DNA from: Mesostigma viride
Lineage: Eukaryota; Streptophyta; Mesostigmatophyceae; Mesostigmatales; Mesostigmataceae
Assembly: GCA_009746045.1 (NCBI GenBank)
Contig: RPFO01002201.1
Location: 40,350 to 104,349, forward strand
Direction: 5' to 3'
Length of the DNA: 64,000 bases
The notes below the pieces were generated by a model that did no database searches, was not told the origin of the DNA, and saw nothing but the letters and a program-made list of their open reading frames with translations. How positions within the stretch are numbered: the stretch's first letter is position 1; each line of letters starts with the position of its first letter. The translations under genes and the position numbers were made by a program. Positions 47,541-55,925 of this stretch are shown here, in pieces.

Positions 47541-48593
47541 TCAGCGCCGCCTCCGCACGGCACTCTGTGGCCTCCTGACCCGCCTGGCGGCGGTGGGGTG
47601 GCCGGGGTCCGGTGGCGGTGGCGAGGGCGGTGGCGGGCCGTAGTTGTCCATCCACCATCGGTAGGCCGCTTCCGGGTCCGCCCCCGCCTTGCCTTTGTCC
47701 CGGTGTCGCCTCTCCTGCTCGCTGGCGGGTGGGGGGACCAGCCACCTGGGGTCGGCGGGTATCTGTTGTTGTTGTGGCGGTTCCGGCTGGGGAGGAGGGG
47801 GTCTTTGTCGTCGAGAGGGACCGCTTTCCGGGGCGGCGGATCTCTTCGCCATCCGTCGGCGAGATTCTACTTTCCTGGCCCGGTCCTTTTCCGCCCATTC
47901 GACGGCGGCTGGGTCCTTGCTCTTTCTCAGTTCGGCGCGTCGTTTATCCACTTCCTTAAATTTTGCCCGTTCTTTTGCCACCCATGCGATGTCGTCTGGG
48001 TCTTGGCTCTTCCATCGTGCGGCGCGTAGTTCCCTCCATTTGCGATTTTGGACTTCGCGATTCGTCTCCTGCCCTTCCTTGGCGGTTTTTTCAAGCCATT
48101 GTCTATTGTAGGCCCGGGATTTTTTGGCCCGTGCAATGTCGTCGGGGTCCTTGCTCTTTCTCAGTTCGGAGAGTCGTTTACTCCTTTCCTTATACCTGGC
48201 CCGTTCTTTTGCCACCCATGCGATGTCGTCTGGGTCTTGGCTCTTCCATCGTGCGGCGCGTAGTTCCCTCCATTTGCGATTGTTGGCTTCTCTTTGTGTT
48301 TCCTGCCTCTGCGCCTGTTGCCGCCCGCCCCCCTCCTCGTCACCCGCCTGGGCGGATCGCTCCTTCTCGTACGCGTCCAGGTCGAAAAAGTCGTCTGGTC
48401 CTGGTCCCGCCTCGTCGAGTTCCTCCCACGCTCCCTGCTCTAAGGTGGGCATCTCGGCCATGGTAAGCGGGTCACCGGGCTCGGCCTCCTCGAAGCGGGC
48501 CAGCTCGTCCAGGTCCAGGTCCCCCAGGCCGTCGTCGTCCCCCGGATCGTCCGCCCGCACCCTGTGTCTTCGGGGCTCTCTCCGCCGCGCCAT
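47541..48593 (-). CDS. Coiled-coil repeat protein, paralogue 1
   Basis: 350 residues from ATG at 48593 (MARRREPRRHRVRADD). An acidic N-terminal part (GLGDLDLDELARFEE) precedes four helical units built on KSQDPDDIAWVAKERAR and ELRKSKDPDDIA patterns, then a Pro-rich tail with DPEAAYRWWMDNYGPPPPSP and a basic end. A coiled-coil or nucleic-acid-binding role is possible; function unknown. It lies 23 bp downstream of paralogue 2 on the same strand. An upstream box ctgcgaaaattatcgggc is at 48608-48624. Confidence 0.75.
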   Translation of the reverse strand: MARRREPRRHRVRADDPGDDDGLGDLDLDELARFEEAEPGDPLTMAEMPTLEQGAWEELDEAGPGPDDFFDLDAYEKERSAQAGDEEGGGRQQAQRQETQREANNRKWRELRAARWKSQDPDDIAWVAKERARYKERSKRLSELRKSKDPDDIARAKKSRAYNRQWLEKTAKEGQETNREVQNRKWRELRAARWKSQDPDDIAWVAKERAKFKEVDKRRAELRKSKDPAAVEWAEKDRARKVESRRRMAKRSAAPESGPSRRQRPPPPQPEPPQQQQIPADPRWLVPPPASEQERRHRDKGKAGADPEAAYRWWMDNYGPPPPSPPPPDPGHPTAARRVRRPQSAVRRRR

Positions 48594-48607
48594 GTTTTGA
48601 TACATGT

Positions 48608-48624
48608 CTGCGAAAATTATCGGG
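48608..48624 (-). promoter_or_regulatory. GCGAAAA-type upstream box (paralogue 1)
   Basis: Plus-strand ctgcgaaaattatcggg lies 15-31 bp upstream of the start at 48593. It is the best-matching partner of the box at 49757. Confidence 0.45.
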
Positions 48625-49738
48625 CTCGCGCCCTTCTGACCCGCCTGGCGGCGGTGGGGTGGCCGGGGTCCGGTGGCGAGGGCGGTGGCGGGCCGTAGTT
48701 GTCCATCCACCATCGGTAGGCCGCTTCCGGGTCCGCCCCCGCCTTGCCTTTGTCCCGGTGTCGCCTCTCCTGCTCGCTGGCGGGTGGGGGGACGAGCCAC
48801 CTGGGGTCGCTGGCTATCTGTCGTAGCAGCTCCAGGCCCGATGCGAGGGGCGGGGGAGGAGGAGGGCTTTGTCGTCGAGAGGGACCGCTTTCCGTGGCGG
48901 CGGATCTCTTCGCCATCCGTCGGAGACGCTGGGATTCTAGCTTACTGGCCCGTCGTTTTTCCGCCCATTCGACGACGGCTGGGTCTTGGCTCTTCTCCAG
49001 TTCGGCGCGTCGTTTGTTCACTTCCTTCAACCTTGACCGTTCTTTTTCCGCCCATTCGACGGCGGCTGAGTCTTGGCTCTTCTTCAGTTCGGCGCGTTGT
49101 TCCCTCCATTTGCGATTTAGGACTTCGCGATTCGTCTCCTGCCCTTCCTTGGCGGTTTTTTCAAACCATTGTCTATTGTAGTCCCGGACTTCTCGTACCC
49201 GTGCAATGTCGTCGGGGTCCTTGCTCTTTCTCAGTTCGGAGAGTCGTTTACTCCTTTCCTTAATCCTGGCCCGTTCTTTTGCCACCCATGCGACGTCGTC
49301 TGGGTCTTTGCTCTTCCATCGTTTGGCGCGTAGTTCCCTCCATTTGCGATTTTTGACTTCGCGATTCGTCTCCTGCCCTTCCTTGGAGGTTTTGTTAAGC
49401 CATTTCAGGTCGGCGCGTCTTTCCCGGGCTTTGCTATTTTTTGCTTCTCTTTGTGTTTCCTGCCTCTGCGCCTGTTGCCGCCCGCCCCCCTCCTCGTCAC
49501 CATCCTGGGCGGATCGCTCCTTCTCGTGCGCGTCCAGGTCGAAAAAAACGTCATCGGCTTTGTCGAGTCCCTCGGGCATCCCGGGCGTGTTAAGCGGGTC
49601 ACCGGGCTCCTCGAAGCCGCCCAGCTCGTCCATGTCTAGGCCCACCAGCTCGTCCAGGTCCAGGTCCCCCAGGCCGTCGTCGTCCCCCGCGTCGTCCGCC
49701 CGCACCCTGTGTCTTCGGGTCGCTCTCCGCCGCGCCAT
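48617..49738 (-). CDS. Coiled-coil repeat protein, paralogue 2
   Basis: 373 residues from ATG at 49738 (MARRRATRRHRVRADD). Same plan as its neighbour: acidic start, repeated KSKDPDDVAWVAKERAR-type helices (an extra unit here), and a Pro-rich tail with the same RWWMDNYG block. The 3' parts of the two genes are almost identical at DNA level, showing a recent tandem duplication. An upstream box ctgcgaaaatattcc is at 49757-49771. It is divergent from the gene at 49869. Confidence 0.75.
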   Translation of the reverse strand: MARRRATRRHRVRADDAGDDDGLGDLDLDELVGLDMDELGGFEEPGDPLNTPGMPEGLDKADDVFFDLDAHEKERSAQDGDEEGGGRQQAQRQETQREAKNSKARERRADLKWLNKTSKEGQETNREVKNRKWRELRAKRWKSKDPDDVAWVAKERARIKERSKRLSELRKSKDPDDIARVREVRDYNRQWFEKTAKEGQETNREVLNRKWREQRAELKKSQDSAAVEWAEKERSRLKEVNKRRAELEKSQDPAVVEWAEKRRASKLESQRLRRMAKRSAATESGPSRRQSPPPPPPLASGLELLRQIASDPRWLVPPPASEQERRHRDKGKAGADPEAAYRWWMDNYGPPPPSPPDPGHPTAARRVRRARAR

Positions 49739-49756
49739 GTCCTCGAGTACACCCGG

Positions 49757-49771
49757 CTGCGAAAATATTCC
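49757..49771 (-). promoter_or_regulatory. GCGAAAA-type upstream box (paralogue 2)
   Basis: ctgcgaaaatattcc lies 19-33 bp upstream of the start at 49738. It shares ctgcgaaaat with the box at 48608, although this could reflect the gene duplication. Confidence 0.4.
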
Positions 49772-49868
49772 TAACATAATGTAAACGTGTAATAAATACA
49801 AAATATGAGCACCCGGCGCGCTTATTTGGGGCCGTAATATTTCTCTTTATTAATGCAAACATGTGAGG

Positions 49869-50792
49869 ATGTCGACAGCTCTTGTCAAGTACTTGCAGCC
49901 GTCCGCTCCCCTTGCAGAGGGCGCAGACGACCCGTTCGCGAACAAGATCCGGGTGACGCCGGATGGTAAGATTTCGGTTATCGACGTGATAAAATTTGCC
50001 TTGTTCGCCAACGATGATGGCACAGTCAAGGCAAATGCCCACCAGATGGCTAGTCACGCCTTCTCACGCATCGAAAAGGAGCATGAAGAAGTTGCAAGTT
50101 TTAGATCACACTTCCGATTTGCCGGTCAGGGGCAGCGGGACACGCCGGTCGCCAGTCGGCAGGGGATCATCCAGATCATCCAGCTGCTGCCCGGGAGGAA
50201 GGCGGCCGCCTTCCGCCTTAACATGGCGGTCCTGCTGGAGCGGTACCTGGAGGTGGACCCTGCGCTGATCCAGGACCTGCTGGACAGGTACGAGGAGAAG
50301 ACGGGACAGGCCTTCGTGCCTCTGACCCGCCAGCAGGTGGACGGCGCCCCCCGCGTGAAGGCGTGCGAGCTGACGAAGCTGGACATGCGTGCCATCAAGG
50401 AAAGCAGCCTCCGCGCGGTGCCCGCGCGCGTGTACGCGTCCGTGAACAACACGGGCAACCGGCTGGTGACCGGGTACGAGCAGACCGCGGATTACAGGCG
50501 CGACCAGGGGCTGACCAAGAGGAGCCAGGCAACGAGGGACACCTTCACGGACGGGATGAGTGCCGTGATGAGCCTCTTCCACGACCGCCACCGCGCCATG
50601 GTCGGCAAGGGGAGCGATCCCGAGGAGGCGGCGAGGAGGATACTGGAGAAGCTCGGGCCCGGTTTGGGCGAGCTGGGGTACTACGAGGAGGCAAGGGAGT
50701 ACAGGGGCCTGGAGTTTGCCGGGCCCAATAAACGCCTGATGGACGCGAACAGGTGTTTCAATCGCGAGGGCCGCGCGAGGCTGGCCGCTTGA
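49869..50792 (+). CDS. Nucleocytovirus-type family protein (GQRDTPV motif), copy 1
   Basis: 307 residues from ATG at 49869. The N-terminal domain has KIRVTPDGKISVIDVIK, FRFAGQGQRDTPV and IIQLLPGRKAAAFR, followed by LERYLEVD. The C-terminal half is helical. Proteins with such a Bro-N/KilA-N-like N-terminal pattern are, to my knowledge, common and uncharacterised in large algal DNA viruses; a DNA-binding role is only suggested. A full paralogue lies at 56862-57776 and a fragment at 51840-52016. The AT-rich stretch at 49835-49855 is the likely promoter. Confidence 0.75.
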   Translation: MSTALVKYLQPSAPLAEGADDPFANKIRVTPDGKISVIDVIKFALFANDDGTVKANAHQMASHAFSRIEKEHEEVASFRSHFRFAGQGQRDTPVASRQGIIQIIQLLPGRKAAAFRLNMAVLLERYLEVDPALIQDLLDRYEEKTGQAFVPLTRQQVDGAPRVKACELTKLDMRAIKESSLRAVPARVYASVNNTGNRLVTGYEQTADYRRDQGLTKRSQATRDTFTDGMSAVMSLFHDRHRAMVGKGSDPEEAARRILEKLGPGLGELGYYEEAREYRGLEFAGPNKRLMDANRCFNREGRARLAA

Positions 50793-51027
50793 CTGGCCAC
50801 GATCGCCGTGCCCTGAAATGGGATCTACCTGTGGTGCATAATGGGATCTACCCTTGCATCTTCCAAGGAGCAGAAGCGATTTTAAAACTAGTGATTGGTC
50901 AAAGACCTTTATCGCGGCCTTGCAGAGGCACCGAGATACCCCAACATGAACCTGACAAAGACGAAGTTTATTTATTAAATGTTCATAATGTTTACGGTTT
51001 ATGACTCAAGTCCTACCATCGTTACTC

Positions 51028-51771
51028 TCATACATCGTCGTAAAAGTCCTCGTCTAGTGCGAGTTCGATGCCGCATCCTTCACAAACTTGTTCGATGGTT
51101 CGGATATGTTCAGGGTTTACCTTGCCAGTCCGAAAGATGAATAAACGTTTTTGGTACCCCGGAAAGTAATGCCCGTAACTGAAGAGCTGTCCGATGCCCT
51201 TCATCCAATCTTTAGCTTCTTTCACTTCCACGATGACGGGAGGGTCATGGGCAATGATGTCAATCACACCGGCAGGGCATTGTACTTCGCGCTCACTACC
51301 CGGCATGGCTTGTGACACTCGTTCTTGAACGGGTGACTCTCTTTGTTGTACCGGTGGTTGCTTGGCCCATTCGACGACTTTGTCCACCAAATCGACATGG
51401 ATCCACGCGCCTCGCTCGTCGACTGGGCCGGTCCTCGTGATCTTCACCACGGGAAAAACTGTCTGAGGAGGGGTCGCCTCACCCCCCATGAGGCCCACAC
51501 AGTGATGTGTTGACCTCTCCAGAGCCGATATGAAGGCCTTAGAACCGTCAAGACGAAACCAACTTTCGAAGCGCTTCTTCCCGTTGGACGCTGCCGCCGT
51601 CAAGTCCTGGGCATGGACCATTCGGTCGCTCTTCCGGACCTTGATTTCCTTCTTGGGGTCCACTTCCAGAATTGAACAGGGTTTCAGCGCAAACATCCAA
51701 AACGTGTCGGTCTCTCTCGCCAAGTCGAACAGCGCGCGGGTGAAAGGCGCTCGACCACTGACGATTGCCAT
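51028..51771 (-). CDS. KilA-N-like domain fused to PD-(D/E)XK nuclease-like domain
   Basis: 247 residues from ATG at 51771. Residues about 40-145 fit a KilA-N-type DNA-binding domain: KVRKSDRMVHAQDLTAA, then KKRFESWFRLDGSKAFI and, after an insertion, GAWIHVDLVDKVVEWAKQP. The C-terminal part has GVIDIIAHDPPVIVEVKEAK followed by DWMKGIGQLFSYG, which matches the D...ExK...Q pattern of PD-(D/E)XK nucleases. It probably binds and cuts or nicks DNA. Domain calls are from motif memory. Two overlapping AATAAA on the minus strand (50966-50978) lie 50-60 bp past the stop. Confidence 0.7.
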   Translation of the reverse strand: MAIVSGRAPFTRALFDLARETDTFWMFALKPCSILEVDPKKEIKVRKSDRMVHAQDLTAAASNGKKRFESWFRLDGSKAFISALERSTHHCVGLMGGEATPPQTVFPVVKITRTGPVDERGAWIHVDLVDKVVEWAKQPPVQQRESPVQERVSQAMPGSEREVQCPAGVIDIIAHDPPVIVEVKEAKDWMKGIGQLFSYGHYFPGYQKRLFIFRTGKVNPEHIRTIEQVCEGCGIELALDEDFYDDV

Positions 51772-51839
51772 GGTTGCAGATGGGAGCGTGGCGGCGGATG
51801 TTTGGACGCCCGTTTCTCGTCCGCTTCCTTCCTGGCGGC

Positions 51840-52016
51840 CGCAAAACGGACGCGACCCTGTCCGCGGACGTCCGTGTGACTCCCGACGGATGGATCTCTG
51901 TGATCGATGTGATTAGAAATGCGAGTTATACTGATGGGTTCTATATTGGTGAGGTCGTGAGTCTCGATCTGGTGAGAGGGCGGGTAACTGCGGTGGTGCA
52001 TGCAAATGGAAAATGA
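51840..52016 (+). pseudogene. Truncated member of the GQRDTPV family
   Basis: The frame reads DVRVTPDGWISVIDVIRNAS and YTDG, the same N-terminal block as the genes at 49869 and 57776, then ends at a stop 52016 after unrelated residues. The GQRDTPV and LLPGR parts are missing. The open frame extends upstream to about 51765, overlapping the nuclease-fusion gene on the other strand. Confidence 0.65.
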
Positions 52017-52034
52017 AATCGGATTGGATCACAC

Positions 52035-52088
52035 TTTATTGAACATTATAATAACACTTTATTGCCAGTTATCATCACCCTTTATTGC
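52035..52088 (-). terminator. Three CAATAAAG signals spaced 23 bp
   Basis: On the minus strand CAATAAAG occurs three times (plus-strand CTTTATTG at 52035, 52058 and 52081), exactly 23 bp apart, 52-105 bp beyond the stop of the gene ending at 52140. Likely redundant poly(A)/3'-end signals. Confidence 0.65.
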
Positions 52089-52139
52089 CAACATCCATTA
52101 CTGCATCCGGTTGCATCAACCGACATACAACAGGGTGAG

Positions 52140-52892
52140 CTAGTAGAGGTCGTTCCATCGGCCGATGAGGGAGCGCTCCTTGTTGTAGCGGAAGAAGGGG
52201 AACACCAGCGCGGGGCTCTGGCACATCTCCCTGCGCTCCGCCAGGCAGATGGGGCACTTGAGGTCCTCTGCGGGGTCGGCGTCGTCGAGCGCGACGGCCA
52301 TGCACATGGCGCATATCGAGGGTGCGTGGGTGTGGTCGCCGTTCGTCACGGGCTCGTAGGCGTCCCAGCAGACCCCGTGGCAGCACGCGCACTTCCCCAC
52401 CATGCGCGGGGCAAGGCTCCCCCGGCAACGATACATGTTATCGAGGCTGGCATCAATTTCCTCGCGAAAAGAGGCAGAATAAGGGGGCGACCAGAAGGGA
52501 TCGACCCTGTATGGCAGCCACGGCGACATTTCGAGATGTCCCGGCAACAGCGGTTCGTAGGAGAATTCGGGGACGATCTCCATGGCGTTGCGCGTGTTGG
52601 CCGCCGGCCCCGAATTCCTCCTGGTTGATACGTAGAGCCGGATGGCCGCCTCCTTGGCGAGGGCCAGGTTGTGCACGGTGATAGCTCGCGGCGTCGAGGC
52701 GGCCGTGACGTGTTCCGAGGTGCAGAGGAGTCCTTTCGACAACCCGCGGCACTGCACGCACTGCGCGTACCTGCCACCCAGGAAATGGTTGGGATTCTTG
52801 CTCTCCTGGCACCGGCCGCATCGTACCGGCGTGTCCATTTTCATGTCCTGCTTCATCATCATGAATTCCTCCCTTATCTTAGCGGAATCCAT
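52140..52892 (-). CDS. Cys-rich zinc-binding protein, unknown function
   Basis: 250 residues from ATG at 52892; the frame is open further upstream, but that part is low-complexity and promoter-like. The N-terminus carries CGRCQESKNPNHF and CVQC (C-x2-C-x16-C-x2-C). The C-terminal part has CACCHGVC, ICAMC and KCPICLAERREMC, so two or more zinc sites are likely and a RING-like fold is possible. Cytosolic or nuclear by lack of signals. No family recognised. Confidence 0.65.
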   Translation of the reverse strand: MDSAKIREEFMMMKQDMKMDTPVRCGRCQESKNPNHFLGGRYAQCVQCRGLSKGLLCTSEHVTAASTPRAITVHNLALAKEAAIRLYVSTRRNSGPAANTRNAMEIVPEFSYEPLLPGHLEMSPWLPYRVDPFWSPPYSASFREEIDASLDNMYRCRGSLAPRMVGKCACCHGVCWDAYEPVTNGDHTHAPSICAMCMAVALDDADPAEDLKCPICLAERREMCQSPALVFPFFRYNKERSLIGRWNDLY

Positions 52893-53214
52893 GGCTGCGT
52901 GCGTCGTTTGCGTGAATGCCGAGGTCTGTCTACGGTCTGCCCAAAATGTAATGGACTCGACTCTTCTCTCGCTCTCCCCGGCGCCCCACGTGGCGCTCTG
53001 TGTGGCGCTCCCACGTGGCTGGGGGCGTTTCCCGCCTTCCGCGCTGTTCTCTCGCGGGTTCGGTCGGATAAGCTGACGGAGGCGTTTTCTCGCGGGCTCG
53101 GGTCGGGACAAGCTGGCGGGGTCCTTCGCCTGGTGGACTGACGTCACACGGGCACGATCCCGCTGGGTCCGAGAGGCGGTTACGGAAAGGGGCGGATGTG
53201 TATAAACAGGGGCG

Positions 53215-53300
53215 ATACCCCGCGGGCCTCCAGGCCGCCTGACCGCTCCAAGATCGCAGTACACCAGGCCGTCTGACCGCTCTGCCACTCGCTTTCCCAC
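53215..53300 (-). repeat. Short direct repeat resembling a tRNA A-box half
   Basis: gagcggtcag-a/g-cggcctgg occurs twice, about 44 bp apart, on the minus strand. The text resembles the 5' half of a Ser/Leu tRNA, but no anticodon arm or T-arm follows. Confidence 0.5.
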
Positions 53301-53384
53301 TTGTCCTCACAGATCGCCTGCTGGGGCGTCAAGTCTTGCTACATTCATGGGTGCGTGTTCTCGTCGGCAAACCCCGTGACAGCG

Positions 53385-54005
53385 TGTGAGGGGGGGCGTT
53401 CTTCGTGGCAGGATGCTCTCGATTGCTGGATGTCGCATGAGGGCCGCATTCTCCGTGGCGAGATGGGAATCGGGATTCGATGCCGTATGAGAGCTGCATT
53501 CCTTGTGGCAGGACGTTGTCGATCGCTGGATGTCGTTTGAAGCCAGCATTCTCCGTGGCGAGATGGGAATCGGGATTCGATGCCGTATGAGAGCTGCATT
53601 CCTTGTGGCAGGACGTTGTCGATCGCTGGATGTCGTTTGAAGCCAGCATTCTCCGTGGCGAGATGGGAATCGGGATTCGATGCCGTATGAGAGCTGCATT
53701 CCTTGTGGCAGGACGTTGTCGATTGCTGGATGTCGTTTGAGGCCCGCATTCCTTGTGGCAGGACGTTGTCGATCGCTGGATGTCGTTTGAGGCCCGCATT
53801 CCTTGTGGCAGGACGTTGTCGATCGCTGGATGTCGTTTGAGGCCCGCATTCCTTGTGGCAGGACGTTGTCGATTGCTGGATGTCGTTTGAGGCCCGCATT
53901 CCTTGTGGCAGGACGTTGTCGATTGCTGGATGTCGTTTGAGGCCCGCATTCTCCGTGGCAGGACGTTGTGGGGTGCTGGATGTCGTGTGAGCCCCGCGTT
54001 CTGTG
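53385..54005. repeat. Minisatellite, 50-bp unit with two variant types
   Basis: Type 1 is ggcccgcattccttgtggca-ggacgttgtcgatcgctgga-tgtcgtttga. Type 2 replaces the middle with ctccgtggcgagatgggaat-cgggattcgatgccgtatga. Types alternate as a 100-bp pair at about 53440-53735, then type 1 repeats alone to 53945. All three minus-strand frames are open and encode the same 50-residue peptide, so the long antisense ORFs are repeat artefacts unless shown otherwise. Confidence 0.9.
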
Positions 54006-54106
54006 GGGCAGGGCTCGATGGCGCCCCTCGTGTTCGCCATGCAGGCTGATGGCCCGTGGCGCCACCTGATCTTCTCTCCTGTCTCGTGCTTTTCTCGCGT
54101 GCTTGA

Positions 54107-54379
54107 TTTCGCTTTCCAGATTCGCCGCGGGCAGACACGGACTCCCACGTTGTCGAGGGGCTGGCGGATGCTGCCGTCGCTCACCTCTTGCCCCTGGTGG
54201 CGGGCATGATCAAAGAGGGGGGCATTTTCGTGGTCAAGGTGCACCCTGATGGCATGATGCGCCAGGTGGGCTGGGAGGAGTTCACGGTGGACAACTCCGG
54301 CAGCATGGGGCTGTCGCCGATCCCCCCCCCTCCTCCTGCCACATCGATTCCGCGGAGGGGGGGGCGCTCCGGTGGATGA
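54107..54379 (+). pseudogene. Partial duplicate of part of the next gene
   Basis: Frame from 54107 reads GLADAAVAHLLPLVAGMIK, then GGIFVVKVHPDGMMRQVGW and LSPIPPPPPATSIP. This parallels residues about 90-150 of the following protein (GEAYVVEVHSDGTLRSAG and VGAPPPMSCHSISP). The only ATG (54206) leaves 57 residues. Its TGA stop overlaps the ATG of the next gene at 54376 (ATGATG). Confidence 0.55.
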
Positions 54380-55914
54380 TGTCGGAGATGGCCTACGCCC
54401 TTACGGACATCTTGTCTCCCTTCATGGGGGTCGAGCGGGGCGTGGTCAGGCTGGGGCCGAAGGGGGTCCAGGCCCTCAAGAAGGCGGGGGTGGAGGCGCG
54501 CGTCGGGGCGGAGGCGGCGCCGGAACATCGGGGGGTCATCTACGCGGCGATGGGGGACGCCCTGCGCGAGACGGTCATGGGCGGCTACATGACGGCGGTC
54601 CGGGTGGCGACCGGCTATTCGGGCGGCGACAGGGTTTCGCTCACTTCGAAAGCCATCGAGCGCATGGTCTTCCGCGGGGAGGCCTACGTGGTGGAGGTCC
54701 ACTCCGACGGCACCCTGCGGTCCGCCGGCATCGGGGCCTGGCGTGACAGCAAGAAGAACGTGATGCTGGTGGGCGCCCCTCCTCCCATGTCCTGCCACTC
54801 GATCTCGCCCGAGGGGCAGGCCGTGTTGGCCGAGGGGCGGAGTTTCAGGGAGCGTTTCCGGCGGTTGGTGGCGGACATCCAGGGCCTGAACGGGGGGAGC
54901 TTCCAGCCCGTCATCCACTCCCCCACTCCCACCCGCCCCCCGCGTCCGGTGCAGGTCGGGGGCGCGCACCGGCGGGACGCCGCGACGAAGGAGATCGTGC
55001 TGGGATGGATGGATCACCTGCACAAGGCCTCGCGCGAGAACGACGAGGGGGAGTTTTGCCGCGTGGTCCGCGCGCTCCAGGGGGTGCTGTGCCCGGGGGA
55101 CAAGCCCGCCAAGCGCCAGGCCATCGTGGAGGGGATCGACCTGTTCGTGTGGTGCGCGGAGCCGGGCGGGGACGGCGGCAAGGGCGGCAAGGGCGGCGGG
55201 CGGTTCACGCCGCAGCGCGCGACCGCCGTGCGCATGCTGTTTCCGGTCGACAACGGGGCCGACATGGCCGAGGATACCCACGGGCGGCGTCCCGTTGTGC
55301 AGGCCCTGTACATGGTGGCGCGGGGGCAGGTGGACAAGGCCGTGAACAGCCTGGCGGCGGCGGGGTGGGTGTTCGCCGACGCGTACGGCTCGCGTCCGGG
55401 CCTCGTCTTCATGATCACGGCGCTGTTCCTGTTCCGGCGGTGCTACTGGCACGACCATTTCGTCACGATGTTCGACGCGTACAGGCGCCTGACGAGCGTC
55501 CCCGCCACCGGGCAGGAGGTGGAGGCCCTGTTCAAGAAGGTGAGCGAGCGGTTCGCAAAGGCCCCGGCGGGGAGGTGGCCCGAGGACGTGGCCGAGCTGA
55601 TGCTGCCGTACTCGAGCTTCATCGAGGTGGAGCGCACGGCGCGCGCCGACATGCACGCCGTCCGGACGGGGGACATGAGCGGGTACGACGGATGGGGCGC
55701 GCGCGTCCTGGGCGACATGCGGGCGTTCTTCGACGACCGTCGCAGGCAGGTGGTATCCGCTCACCTGCTGATGGATAAGCACGAGCAGTCGTGTCATATG
55801 TCGTACACGGGGGTCCGGTTCGCGCGCCAGCTGTCCGCCATCTGTCAGGGGTCTGGGTTTGATTTGTGGACGGAGTTGTGCGATGAGAGCGGGCGGGGGT
55901 CCGTCCTGGTGTAG
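54376..55914 (+). CDS. Unknown 512-residue protein
   Basis: Starts MMSEMAYALTDILSPFMG. Residues about 55-150 hold the block shared with the upstream fragment (AYVVEVHSDGTLRSAGIGAW). A Pro-rich linker (TPTRPPRPVQ) near residue 190 separates it from a helical C-terminal part with CRVVRALQGVLCPGD, a Gly/Lys-rich loop near 270, and FLFRRCYWHDHFVTMFDAY. No signal peptide or membrane segment. No family recognised. The opposite strand is open for 660 codons but is Arg/Pro/His-rich, as expected for an antisense shadow. Confidence 0.7.
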   Translation: MMSEMAYALTDILSPFMGVERGVVRLGPKGVQALKKAGVEARVGAEAAPEHRGVIYAAMGDALRETVMGGYMTAVRVATGYSGGDRVSLTSKAIERMVFRGEAYVVEVHSDGTLRSAGIGAWRDSKKNVMLVGAPPPMSCHSISPEGQAVLAEGRSFRERFRRLVADIQGLNGGSFQPVIHSPTPTRPPRPVQVGGAHRRDAATKEIVLGWMDHLHKASRENDEGEFCRVVRALQGVLCPGDKPAKRQAIVEGIDLFVWCAEPGGDGGKGGKGGGRFTPQRATAVRMLFPVDNGADMAEDTHGRRPVVQALYMVARGQVDKAVNSLAAAGWVFADAYGSRPGLVFMITALFLFRRCYWHDHFVTMFDAYRRLTSVPATGQEVEALFKKVSERFAKAPAGRWPEDVAELMLPYSSFIEVERTARADMHAVRTGDMSGYDGWGARVLGDMRAFFDDRRRQVVSAHLLMDKHEQSCHMSYTGVRFARQLSAICQGSGFDLWTELCDESGRGSVLV

Positions 55915-55925
55915 TGGCTCGCTGA

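Noticed and set aside
53215-53310. Possible tRNA gene on the minus strand
   Set aside because: Only a 5'-half-like A-box text is present, twice; no anticodon stem, T-loop or acceptor pairing could be found.
53307-54244. Three overlapping minus-strand ORFs of 250-300 codons
   Set aside because: Product of the 50-bp minisatellite; identical peptide in all frames and no non-repeat domain.
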